A stretch of DNA of 64,000 nucleotides from Pasteurellaceae bacterium (lineage in GTDB: Bacteria; Pseudomonadota; Gammaproteobacteria; Enterobacterales; Pasteurellaceae), in the NCBI GenBank assembly GCA_030528525.1, contig JAUMYT010000004.1, positions 1 through 64,000 of the forward strand. Reading direction: 5' to 3'. Position 1 is the first letter of the stretch; each line of letters starts with the position of its first letter. A model generated the notes under the pieces. That model worked only from the letters and a program-made list of their open reading frames with translations, was not told where the DNA came from and ran no database searches. This document shows positions 37,259 to 45,268 of the stretch, piece after piece. The position numbers and the translations under genes were made by a program.

Positions 37259-38356
37259 ATGAACACCATTTTTGTGACAGGCGGAGCAGGTTTTATTGGC
37301 TCGGCGATGGTGCGGTTTTTACTGGAGCAGACCAACGCCACGGTTGTCAATCTCGACAAATTGACCTACGCCGCTAATCTTGATTCGTTAAAACTCGTTC
37401 AAAACAGCCCTCGTTACCATTTTGAGCACGTCGATATTGCTGCAAGGGGTGAGATCTCGGCACTTTTCTGCAAATATCAGCCCGATGCGGTGATCCACCT
37501 TGCAGCGGAAAGCCACGTGGATCGCTCTATTGACAGTCCATCCGATTTTATTCACACCAATATCATCGGTACTTATGTGCTACTTGAAGAAAGCCTGCGA
37601 TATTACCAACAATTAAGCGAACCAAAAAAAGCTCAATTCCGCTTTCTGCATATTTCTACCGATGAAGTCTTCGGCGATTTGGCTTCCGCTGATCCTGCTT
37701 TTGATGAAGAAAACCGTTACCAACCACACAGCCCTTATTCCGCCTCAAAAGCAAGCAGCGATCATCTCGTGCGAGCGTGGCATTCCACCTACGGCTTGCC
37801 AGTATTGCTCACCAACTGCTCCAATAATTACGGCTATTACCAATTTCCCGAGAAGCTGATTCCGCTAACGATTCTCAATGCCTTGCACGCTCAGCCGATT
37901 TCGGTGTATGGTAACGGCGAGCAAATTCGGGATTGGTTGTTTGTAGACGACCACGTGCGTGCTTTATATTTGGTGCTCACCCAAGGCAAAATCGGCGAAA
38001 GTTACAACATTGGCGGTGGCAATCAGCCGACCAATTTGAATGTGGTAGAGCAGATTTGTGACCTACTCAATCTTGCAAAAAAGCAGGGGAAACTTACCGC
38101 TTGTTATCCGAAAACGGCGGAAATTGACGACTTCCACTCGCTGATTACCTTCGTGGCAGACCGACCTGGACACGATAAACGCTATGCGATCAATTATTCA
38201 AAAATCCAAAATGAACTTGACTGGCAGCCGCAAGAGAGTCTGCAATCAGGCTTAGCCAAAACGGTGCAGTGGTATTTAGATAACCCCAATTGGTGGCAAC
38301 CCTTACGGGAACGCTATGCGGGGCAACGGTTAGGCATTAAACAGTCAAAAGCGTAA
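37259..38356 (+). CDS. rfbB: dTDP-glucose 4,6-dehydratase
   Basis: Converts dTDP-glucose to the 4-keto-6-deoxy sugar used in dTDP-rhamnose and other sugars for surface polysaccharides. The NAD site [11 protein letters not shown] is at residue about 8, STDEVFGD and the catalytic [10 protein letters not shown] lie near 130-170, and [13 protein letters not shown] is near the end; length 365 residues. It stands alone, away from any polysaccharide cluster. The codons [13 protein letters not shown] carry a dispersed repeat copy (37441-37476), and those at 38073-38104 carry a canonical-core copy. RffG-type by sequence, so the symbol rffG is an alternative. Confidence 0.93.
   Translation: MNTIFVTGGAGFIGSAMVRFLLEQTNATVVNLDKLTYAANLDSLKLVQNSPRYHFEHVDIAARGEISALFCKYQPDAVIHLAAESHVDRSIDSPSDFIHTNIIGTYVLLEESLRYYQQLSEPKKAQFRFLHISTDEVFGDLASADPAFDEENRYQPHSPYSASKASSDHLVRAWHSTYGLPVLLTNCSNNYGYYQFPEKLIPLTILNALHAQPISVYGNGEQIRDWLFVDDHVRALYLVLTQGKIGESYNIGGGNQPTNLNVVEQICDLLNLAKKQGKLTACYPKTAEIDDFHSLITFVADRPGHDKRYAINYSKIQNELDWQPQESLQSGLAKTVQWYLDNPNWWQPLRERYAGQRLGIKQSKA
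37441..37476 (+). repeat. uptake-signal-like repeat inside rfbB, variant B
   Basis: TGCAAGGGGTGAGATCTCGG, then CACTTTTCTGCAAATA. It replaces the family sequence with no change in protein length. Confidence 0.75.
38073..38104 (-). repeat. canonical Apl-type uptake signal inside rfbB
   Basis: Minus-strand reading ACAAGCGGT, 13-base spacer, TTTTTTGCAAG. This is the only clear full-length canonical copy in the window, with the same spacing as the variant copies. Confidence 0.75.
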
Positions 38357-38374
38357 CAAATGCTTTACTTCATT

Positions 38375-38406
38375 GGTGCGGTGCGTTAAAATACCGCACC
38401 TTTTTT
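38375..38406 (+). terminator. terminator of rfbB
   Basis: GGTGCGGT / ACCGCACC stem with a ten-base loop and six T residues. Confidence 0.9.
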
Positions 38407-38471
38407 AGTTCTATGTTGCCGTTGATTGTGCAACTTATTTTAAACATACATATTTCCTGAGGTGATGGCAT

Positions 38472-38687
38472 ATGCCAGTAATTAAAGTTCGTGAAAATGA
38501 ATCATTTGACGTTGCATTACGTCGTTTCAAACGCTCTTGCGAAAAAGCGGGTCTTTTAGCTGAAGTTCGTGCTCGTGAATTCTATGAAAAACCAGCGGCA
38601 GTGCGTAAACGTGAAAAAGCGTCTTTAGCAAAACGTCACGCTAAACGTAACGCTCGTGAAAACGCTCGTAGCACTCGTTTATACTAA
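38472..38687 (+). CDS. rpsU: 30S ribosomal protein S21
   Basis: Basic 71-residue protein of the small subunit, needed for initiation. It reads [20 protein letters not shown], then a highly Lys/Arg/Ala-rich tail. First gene of the rpsU-dnaG-rpoD (macromolecular synthesis) operon. A terminator-like hairpin at 38710-38749 and a repeat cluster at 38765-38887 lie before dnaG, as attenuation does in E. coli. Confidence 0.98.
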   Translation: MPVIKVRENESFDVALRRFKRSCEKAGLLAEVRAREFYEKPAAVRKREKASLAKRHAKRNARENARSTRLY

Positions 38688-38709
38688 TTAACGATTTACG
38701 TTTTAACTG

Positions 38710-38749
38710 AAACCGTGAAACCTTGTGGAATCACGGTTTTGGTGTTTTT
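38710..38749 (+). terminator. terminator or attenuator after rpsU
   Basis: AAACCGTGA / TCACGGTTT stem with a loop and GGTGTTTTT after it. In E. coli a partial terminator between rpsU and dnaG keeps dnaG expression low. Confidence 0.75.
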
Positions 38750-38767
38750 AGGTTATTGAATTATTCC

Positions 38768-38886
38768 CTCCTCCGCTTGCGGGGGAGGGTGAGGGAGGGG
38801 GGAGAAAATATTTGCAGAAATTTCCCTTTTCTCACCCCCTTGTTGCTCTATCCCCAACCCCAATCCTCCCCCACAAGCAGGGGAGG
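38768..38886. repeat. composite repeat between rpsU and dnaG
   Basis: Outer arms CCTCCGCTTGCGGGGGAGG and CCTCCCCCACAAGCAGGGGA, inverted; within them a degenerate and a good uptake-signal-like copy (38809-38843) face each other. Confidence 0.7.
38809..38843 (-). repeat. uptake-signal-like repeat, variant A
   Basis: Minus-strand reading ACAAGGGGGTGAGAAAAGG, then AAATTTCTGCAAAT. Part of the composite rpsU-dnaG repeat. Confidence 0.75.
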
Positions 38887-38910
38887 TAAATATTTCAACA
38901 AGGAGATTCA

Positions 38911-40668
38911 ATGAAAGGCACAATTCCTCGTTCATTTATTGATGATCTTGTTGCACGAACGGACATCGTGGAGCTGATCAACAGTCGCGTTAAGCTCAAA
39001 AAAGCAGGGCGTGATTATCAGGCGTGCTGTCCGTTTCATCACGAAAAATCCCCGTCTTTTACCGTCAGCCAAAGCAAGCAGTTCTATCACTGTTTCGGCT
39101 GTGGCGTGCACGGCAATGCGATCAGCTTTTTGATGGAGTACGACAAACTCGAATTTGTCGAAGCGATTGAAGAACTGGCGGCGTTGCACGGCTTGGAAGT
39201 GCCTCGTGAAAATGTGATCAATCGTGACGGCAAACCGCCTGTCAGTTTCAAAACTCGCCGCAATCTGTACGAATTGCTCGATTCGGTCGCCAAATTCTAT
39301 CAACAACGCCTAAGCCAAGACCAAGGCAGCCAAGCCTATTTGGCTCAACGTGGGCTTTCGCCTGAAATCATCAGCCGTTTTGAAATCGGTTTTGCCCCGA
39401 ATGCGATGGACAGCGTACTTCGCCAATTCGGGCGAGATAAAGACGAAATCCAAAAATTGCTCGACACAGGAATGCTGTCGCAAAACGACAGCGGACGGGT
39501 TTACGATCGCTTCCGCAATCGGGTGATGTTCCCGATTCGCGACAAACGGGGGCGAGTGATTGCCTTTGGGGGGCGAGTGATGGGCGATGAAAAACCGAAA
39601 TATCTCAACTCGCCCGAATCAGCCACCTACCACAAAGGCAACGAACTGTACGGCTTGTACCAAGTGTTGCAAGCCAATGAAAATCCTGCGTTTTTGTTTG
39701 TGGTGGAAGGCTATATGGACGTGGTGGCGTTGGCACAATACGGGATTGATAACGCCGTGGCATCGCTCGGCACCGCCACCACAGGCGAGCAAATTCAGCA
39801 GATGTTCCGCTGTACTGAGCAGGTGATCTGTTGTTACGACGGCGACCGAGCAGGGCGAGATGCCGCGTGGCGTGCCTTTGAAAACGCCTTGCCACACTTG
39901 CACGATGGGCGGCAGCTGAAATTTATTTTCTTGCCCGATGGCGAAGATCCCGATTCTTTCGTTCGTCAGCACGGCAAAGACGGCTTTGAGCAATACCTTG
40001 AAAACGCCCAAACCTTGAGCGAATTTTTGTTCGACTCACTGTTGGCACAGGTCGATCTCTCCACCCACGAAGGCAAATCCAAACTGGCGACCCTTGCCGT
40101 GCCATTGATCAAAAAAATCCCAGGCGAAATGTTGCGAGTCTATTTACGCAATATGTTGGGGCAAAAACTCGGCATTCTCGATCCTGCCCAAGTGGAAGCC
40201 TTATTGCCGAAAAATGCGGAACATTCTGCGGTCAAAGCCGTGCCACAAAATGAAGAAGAACGCACGCCGCCAATGCGAATGCTGATCGGCTTGCTGTTGC
40301 AAAATCCTGAGTTAGTGCAATGGGTCAGCGGTCAAGAAGCCTTGTTCCAAGGGCTGAATGAAAAAGGCACGAAGATCTTCTTAACGCTGGTGGACGTGTG
40401 CCAACAACACACCGGCATCAAAATGGGCGGCGTGTTGGAGCATTTGCGAGATCATCCTTACTTCCCACAGCTTGAAAAAATGGCACATTGGCAGCATCTT
40501 GTTGCTCCCGAAAACATTGAAGACACCTTCAAAGAAACGCTCAAATTCTTCTACCGCAAATTTATCGAGCAAGAGATCGCTCGCCTACAAGCCAAAGATC
40601 GCCAAGCAGGGGGGCTATCTCTCGAAGAAAAACAGGCGTTGGTGCAGCTGCTGGCGGTGAAGTGGTAA
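38911..40668 (+). CDS. dnaG: DNA primase
   Basis: Makes RNA primers at the replication fork. The 585-residue protein has the N-terminal zinc ribbon (CPFHHEKSPSF ... YHCFGCG, about 40-65), the TOPRIM core with VVEGYMDVVALAQYG and CYDGDRAG (about 260-320), and the C-terminal helical domain that binds DnaB helicase. A ribosome binding site AAGGAG lies eight bases before the ATG. Second gene of the operon. Confidence 0.97.
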   Translation: MKGTIPRSFIDDLVARTDIVELINSRVKLKKAGRDYQACCPFHHEKSPSFTVSQSKQFYHCFGCGVHGNAISFLMEYDKLEFVEAIEELAALHGLEVPRENVINRDGKPPVSFKTRRNLYELLDSVAKFYQQRLSQDQGSQAYLAQRGLSPEIISRFEIGFAPNAMDSVLRQFGRDKDEIQKLLDTGMLSQNDSGRVYDRFRNRVMFPIRDKRGRVIAFGGRVMGDEKPKYLNSPESATYHKGNELYGLYQVLQANENPAFLFVVEGYMDVVALAQYGIDNAVASLGTATTGEQIQQMFRCTEQVICCYDGDRAGRDAAWRAFENALPHLHDGRQLKFIFLPDGEDPDSFVRQHGKDGFEQYLENAQTLSEFLFDSLLAQVDLSTHEGKSKLATLAVPLIKKIPGEMLRVYLRNMLGQKLGILDPAQVEALLPKNAEHSAVKAVPQNEEERTPPMRMLIGLLLQNPELVQWVSGQEALFQGLNEKGTKIFLTLVDVCQQHTGIKMGGVLEHLRDHPYFPQLEKMAHWQHLVAPENIEDTFKETLKFFYRKFIEQEIARLQAKDRQAGGLSLEEKQALVQLLAVKW

Positions 40669-40700
40669 ATTTGCAAAACCTTGCCCAAAACAGCCCCCGT

Positions 40701-40737
40701 TGCAAGGGGTGAGATCTTGAGAAAATTTTGCAAATCT
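40701..40737 (+). repeat. uptake-signal-like repeat, variant B, near-consensus
   Basis: TGCAAGGGGTGAGATCTTGA, then GAAAATTTTGCAAATCT. It lies in the dnaG-rpoD gap. Confidence 0.85.
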
Positions 40738-40805
40738 CGCTAAATCCCAAGCAAACGGTGGTATAATCCACCACTATTTTTGTTCTCACTAATACGGATA
40801 AACTT

Positions 40806-42683
40806 ATGGAACAACAATCTCAATTCGAAGAGCAACAATCTCAATTAGAGTTACTGATTGCACAAGGGCGTGAGCAGGGGTATTTGACCCTGTCGGAAGT
40901 GCACGACCACTTGCCAGAAGAGTTAGTCGATGCCGATCAAATCGAAGACATCATTCAGATGATCAACGATATGGGCATCAAAGTGTTAGAAACTGCCCCT
41001 GATGCGGACGATTTAATGCTCGCAGGCGGTTTGCCTGATGAAGATGTGGTTGAAGAAGCGACCAAAGTACTTTCTACCGTGGAATCTGAGTTAGGTCGCA
41101 CCACCGATCCCGTGCGAATGTATATGCGTGAAATGGGTACGGTCGAATTGCTGACCCGTGAGGGCGAGATCGACATCGCAAAACGGATTGAAGAAGGTAT
41201 CAATGCCGTGCAATGTGCAGTGGCAGAATACCCTGAAGCGTTAACAGGCTTTATCGCACGCTATACCGAAGTGGAAGAAGGCACGCTCCGTTTATCCGAT
41301 TTAGTGACTGCTTTCGTTGATCCGAATGCGGAAGAGAGTGAAGCCGTAGACGATCACGACGTTAATTTAGATGAGGAAGACGAAGAGAGCGAAAGCGTTG
41401 CCGATGTTGATGTGGACGATGAGAGCGAAGAGGACGAAGAAAATAGCGGTGCAGACAATTCGGACGATAACAGCATCGATCCTGAGTTGGCTCGTGAAAA
41501 ATTCTATGCGTTAAAAGCCCAGCACGAAAAAGCGTTGGCGGCGATTCAAAAACACGGTCGCCACAAAAAACAAGCCCGAGACCAAATTCAAGCGTTATCC
41601 GATATTTTCCGTGAATTCCGTTTAGTGCCAAAACAGTTCGATCTGCTTGTCGAATCAATGCAACAAATGATGAAACAAGTGCGAGCCGAAGAACGCCAAA
41701 TCCAACGCTATGCGGTGGAATATACCCAAATGAAGAAACCCGATTTCTTAAAAGCCTTCCAAGGGCACGAAACGTCAGACGAATGGATTGAAAAAGCGAT
41801 CAACGCCAAACGTGGCGGTGTGCCGAAACTTGCCGATTACGCTGACCAAATCCGCCAAAATATCGCCAATTTGCAACGTTTAGAGCAAACATCAGGTTTA
41901 ACCATTGCTCAAATTCGTGAAATTGGCGGGCGTATTGCCGAGGGCGAACTCAAAGCACGCAAAGCGAAGAAAGAGATGGTGGAAGCTAACTTGCGTTTGG
42001 TAATTTCGATTGCGAAAAAATACACCAACCGTGGCTTGCAATTCCTTGATTTAATTCAGGAAGGGAACATCGGCTTGATGAAAGCGGTGGATAAATTTGA
42101 ATACCGCCGTGGCTATAAATTCTCAACTTATGCGACTTGGTGGATTCGTCAGGCGATCACCCGCTCGATTGCAGACCAAGCCCGTACAATCCGTATTCCA
42201 GTGCATATGATCGAAACGATCAACAAACTCAACCGTATTTCTCGCCAATGTTTGCAAGAAATGGGACGGGAAGCGACCCCAGAAGAGTTGGCGGAAAAAA
42301 TGGGAATGCCAGAAGATAAAATCCGCAAAGTGTTGAAAATCGCCAAAGAACCGATCTCAATGGAAACCCCAGTAGGCGATGATGATGATTCACATTTAGG
42401 CGATTTCATCGAAGACAGCACCCTTGAGCTGCCACTCGATTCTGCCACAGCAGAAAGCCTGCGAATTGCCACCAACGAAGTGCTAGAAGGCTTAACACCA
42501 CGGGAAGCAAAAGTATTAAGAATGCGTTTCGGTATTGATATGAACACCGACCACACGTTAGAAGAAGTCGGCAAACAGTTTGACGTGACCCGTGAGCGGA
42601 TCCGCCAAATCGAAGCCAAAGCGTTACGCAAACTCCGCCACCCAAGCCGTTCCGAAACCTTACGCAGTTTCTTAGACGACTAA
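40806..42683 (+). CDS. rpoD: RNA polymerase primary sigma factor RpoD
   Basis: Housekeeping sigma-70 factor of 625 residues. Region 1.1 is at the N-terminus, followed by the non-conserved region with an acidic insert ([13 protein letters not shown], about 190-220). Region 2 ([20 protein letters not shown], in two parts) contacts the -10 element, and region 4.2 has the HTH with [13 protein letters not shown]. Third gene of the operon, with its own repeat-rich upstream gap. A terminator follows. Confidence 0.98.
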   Translation: MEQQSQFEEQQSQLELLIAQGREQGYLTLSEVHDHLPEELVDADQIEDIIQMINDMGIKVLETAPDADDLMLAGGLPDEDVVEEATKVLSTVESELGRTTDPVRMYMREMGTVELLTREGEIDIAKRIEEGINAVQCAVAEYPEALTGFIARYTEVEEGTLRLSDLVTAFVDPNAEESEAVDDHDVNLDEEDEESESVADVDVDDESEEDEENSGADNSDDNSIDPELAREKFYALKAQHEKALAAIQKHGRHKKQARDQIQALSDIFREFRLVPKQFDLLVESMQQMMKQVRAEERQIQRYAVEYTQMKKPDFLKAFQGHETSDEWIEKAINAKRGGVPKLADYADQIRQNIANLQRLEQTSGLTIAQIREIGGRIAEGELKARKAKKEMVEANLRLVISIAKKYTNRGLQFLDLIQEGNIGLMKAVDKFEYRRGYKFSTYATWWIRQAITRSIADQARTIRIPVHMIETINKLNRISRQCLQEMGREATPEELAEKMGMPEDKIRKVLKIAKEPISMETPVGDDDDSHLGDFIEDSTLELPLDSATAESLRIATNEVLEGLTPREAKVLRMRFGIDMNTDHTLEEVGKQFDVTRERIRQIEAKALRKLRHPSRSETLRSFLDD

Positions 42684-42688
42684 TTTTC

Positions 42689-42719
42689 AAATCCCTTGCC
42701 GTTAGCGAGGGATTTTTTT
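42689..42719 (+). terminator. terminator of rpoD
   Basis: AAATCCCT / AGGGATTT stem with an 11-base loop and seven T residues. Confidence 0.9.
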
Positions 42720-42723
42720 ACAC

Positions 42724-42750
42724 TTTCTTCCATTTTCTCACCCCCTTGTA
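42724..42750 (-). repeat. uptake-signal-like repeat, truncated
   Basis: Minus-strand reading ACAAGGGGGTGAGAAAATGG, then AAGAAA; the TGCAAA tail is lost. It lies directly upstream of the DUF3298 lipoprotein gene. Confidence 0.6.
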
Positions 42751-42765
42751 TCCATTGGAGTTGTT

Positions 42766-43701
42766 ATGAAAACGTCACAATTTGCCTTCGCTATCGCAGT
42801 TAGCGTTTTACTCTCAAGTTGCCAAGATGAGCAGTTTGCACAGAAATTGTTAGACGCAGAAAAACAGATTGTCCAATTACAACGTACGCTTGCGGATACC
42901 CAAGCAGGATTAGCTCAAGCTAAAAAAAACTTTCCTGCATTGCAGGTGGAGATTGTGCCGCTCTTTAACCAAGCAGAGACATTGAAATTTGAACAGAACC
43001 CCAATGATGAATTTGTTCGTCGGGAGACTGAGGTTGCGGTTTATGTTTCCACAGCTAAAACACAGATAGCGTGGTTAGATATGCTATTGAATCATGCTTT
43101 AGTTCAGTATTATCTTTCGCATGACGATCAAACAACTCACGCACAAGATGATGTGAGTGATGAAGCACTTCAACAATTTTTCACTCGCCTTTATCAAACA
43201 TTTCAGCAAACAGCGAAAGAAGATCGCCCTATCGGATATACGACGTCTGCGGATACTTATTATGTCGGGCAACGCAATAAGTTGGTGAGTTTTATTCAAA
43301 CTTTTGAACATTATTCGGGTGGTGCACATGGTATTTACCATCACCAGCACCTTAACATTGATATTGAAAAGCAAAAAGTAATTGTTTTAGACGATTTAAT
43401 TCGACCTGGGCATCAACCTCGTGTGGCAGATTTGTTGTGGCAAGCGTATCAAGCATCGCTTGTTCAAGAAAATGGTGAGAGTGACGAGGCGTTTATAGAA
43501 AGAAGCGATTTTTTTGTGCCTGATAATTTCTATTTCTCTGGTGCTGGAATACATTTTGTTTATCCACTTTATTCACTCGCACCTTATGTCGCAGGGGAAG
43601 TGGAACTCTTTGTTAGATATGAAGAATTGAAATCACTTATCAATGCAGATTACTTCCCAACAGAAAAAGATGGTTTTCGATTCAATGATAATTCGCCATA
43701 G
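42766..43701 (+). CDS. lipoprotein with DUF3298 (RsiV-like) domain
   Basis: Predicted outer- or inner-membrane lipoprotein of 311 residues: signal peptide with lipobox LLSSC-Q at about residue 19, then a short coiled-coil-like stretch (KQIVQLQRTLADTQAGL), then a DUF3298/RsiV C-terminal domain with SGGAHGIYHHQHLNID and IHFVYPLYSLAPYVAGEVEL. DUF3298 domains occur in anti-sigma factor RsiV, where they bind lysozyme, and in peptidoglycan deacetylase-related proteins; a lysozyme-sensing or binding role is a guess. It stands after rpoD but is separated by a terminator. Confidence 0.8.
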   Translation: MKTSQFAFAIAVSVLLSSCQDEQFAQKLLDAEKQIVQLQRTLADTQAGLAQAKKNFPALQVEIVPLFNQAETLKFEQNPNDEFVRRETEVAVYVSTAKTQIAWLDMLLNHALVQYYLSHDDQTTHAQDDVSDEALQQFFTRLYQTFQQTAKEDRPIGYTTSADTYYVGQRNKLVSFIQTFEHYSGGAHGIYHHQHLNIDIEKQKVIVLDDLIRPGHQPRVADLLWQAYQASLVQENGESDEAFIERSDFFVPDNFYFSGAGIHFVYPLYSLAPYVAGEVELFVRYEELKSLINADYFPTEKDGFRFNDNSP

Positions 43702-43730
43702 TATTTTGGGTTAGTGTTACGTTGATGAAT

Positions 43731-43756
43731 CCCCGCCCATTAGATAACCGGCGGGG
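43731..43756. terminator. hairpin between converging genes
   Basis: CCCCGCC / GGCGGGG stem with a 12-base loop, between the DUF3298 lipoprotein gene and pssA. It lacks a T-run, so its termination activity is unsure. Confidence 0.5.
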
Positions 43757-43780
43757 ACTCATCTACGTTCACTCGTTAGC

Positions 43781-45148
43781 TTACAACAACATCTTCACGA
43801 TCTTATCCAACTTCACCCGTCCAAATTTTTTCAGCAGTTTTTGCACTTTTTCAGGGTAGTCTTTTTGCATTTCTAAATCGCCATAGTGCTTAAGAATCGT
43901 GGTATGTGTGCGGATTTGTGCCAATTCCTGTTGGGCTTTTTCTGTCAGCTCCGCATTTGGGTCGGAAATCAACACCGCATTTTCGGCATCTAACGCCCAC
44001 GCTCGTGGGTTTAGGTTGTTGCCCGTCAGCAAAATATAACGCTCATCAATCCACACGCCTTTTAGGTGGTAGCTGTTGCTGTCGTGCTTCCACAGGCGAA
44101 TCACCAGCTGTCCATTTTGAATGTACGGATCAAACCGCTTGCTGAACGCTCGCAGATTTTTCTCATACAAATACGGCAAAGCACTCGCCATCGTGAATTT
44201 TTCATCAGGTGGCGTGTAGAAATCGTTGGCGGTTTTATCGCCCACGATGATTTCAATCTGCTTGCTTTGTGCCAACAGCCACGAAATGCGTTGTAACAGC
44301 GAACGTGGGAAGTTGAAATAAGGCGTGCAAATGGTCAGCTTTTGTTGCACTTGATAGAACAAGGCTTCAATGGTTTTATTCAGTCGGTTTTTTCGCCCAA
44401 GTCCAAGCAGTGGCAACACCATTAGCTGATGGGTTGCCATTGGCTCGCCGTCAAATTGATAAGCCTGTTGGCTCAAGGTTTTGCGAAATGCCTTGATTTG
44501 CGGGCGAATGTCTTCCCGTTTTGGGCGGTTAAATTGATCCAACCGAGTGACAGCAGGATCAGGCAAAATCTGCTGTTCGATCAACGCCACAACGCTGTCT
44601 GCCAAGGCTGGATTTTGGATCTGATGATAGCGGTCGTAGCGATAGCGGTCGGCTTGGTGCAAATAGACATTATTGATACTAGCTCCGCTATAAAGCAAGG
44701 TATCATCAAACACAAAGCCTTTTAAATGCAACACGCCAAACACTTCTCGCCCATTGATCGGCACGCCGTAAAAGGCGATTTCACGCTCGGCAGGCAACGC
44801 ATATTGCTGACGCATTTGGGCATACCAATCGGCATTGGATGTTTGTGCTTCCTCGCCAATGCGTCCCCGCTGGGCACGATGCCAATCAACCAACACCTTG
44901 ATCTCAAGCTGTGGCTTAGCAAGTTTGGCTTGGTATAAGGCATCTAAAATTTCCTGCCCCGCTTCATCTTTTTCAAAATAAAGAGCGGTCAGGTAAATAC
45001 GTGAGTTTGCCTGTGCAATCAGTTGCAAAATGCGTTGTTTAAACTCGGCACTGCTGGCAAGAAAATCGACTTGCTCCACCGCTTGCGGTAAAAATCGCAA
45101 GGTGTCCAAGTATTTTTTTGCACGGCTTGTTTTGCTTAACGCCAACAT
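43781..45148 (-). CDS. pssA: phosphatidylserine synthase
   Basis: Phospholipase D-family enzyme of 455 residues that makes phosphatidylserine from CDP-diacylglycerol and serine, the first step to phosphatidylethanolamine. Two HKD sites are visible: HLKGFVFDDTLLYSGASINN and YHLKGVWIDERYILLTGNNL. The start at 45148 has AGGAAC upstream and aligns with the E. coli start; the longer open frame to 45208 runs through repeat sequence. In relatives lspA often follows ileS; here pssA does. Confidence 0.94.
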   Translation of the reverse strand: MLALSKTSRAKKYLDTLRFLPQAVEQVDFLASSAEFKQRILQLIAQANSRIYLTALYFEKDEAGQEILDALYQAKLAKPQLEIKVLVDWHRAQRGRIGEEAQTSNADWYAQMRQQYALPAEREIAFYGVPINGREVFGVLHLKGFVFDDTLLYSGASINNVYLHQADRYRYDRYHQIQNPALADSVVALIEQQILPDPAVTRLDQFNRPKREDIRPQIKAFRKTLSQQAYQFDGEPMATHQLMVLPLLGLGRKNRLNKTIEALFYQVQQKLTICTPYFNFPRSLLQRISWLLAQSKQIEIIVGDKTANDFYTPPDEKFTMASALPYLYEKNLRAFSKRFDPYIQNGQLVIRLWKHDSNSYHLKGVWIDERYILLTGNNLNPRAWALDAENAVLISDPNAELTEKAQQELAQIRTHTTILKHYGDLEMQKDYPEKVQKLLKKFGRVKLDKIVKMLL

Positions 45149-45187
45149 ACAGTTGTTCCTATGTTTTTGCCTAGAGATCATCATCCA

Positions 45188-45226
45188 AAAATTTTGCATT
45201 TTATTCACAAGATCTGACCCCTTGTA
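45188..45226 (-). repeat. uptake-signal-like repeat, variant B
   Basis: Minus-strand reading ACAAGGGGTCAGATCTTGTG, spacer, AAAATGCAAAATTTT. Nearest copy to the canonical signal: one base differs in ACAAGCGGTCAGAT. Confidence 0.85.
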
Positions 45227-45234
45227 GAAACTTC

Positions 45235-45255
45235 GGGGCGTATTGCATACGCCCC
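45235..45255. repeat. small palindrome GGGGCGTA...TACGCCCC
   Basis: GGGGCGTATTGCATACGCCCC, a perfect palindrome after the ileS stop codon. Sister of the copy at 16748-16768, both next to a variant B repeat. Confidence 0.7.
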
Positions 45256-45268
45256 AAACTACCTACGA

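Noticed and set aside
37259..38356. rfbB as part of a surface polysaccharide cluster
   Set aside because: The neighbours are metR and rpsU; no glycosyltransferase, flippase or polymerase gene lies next to it.
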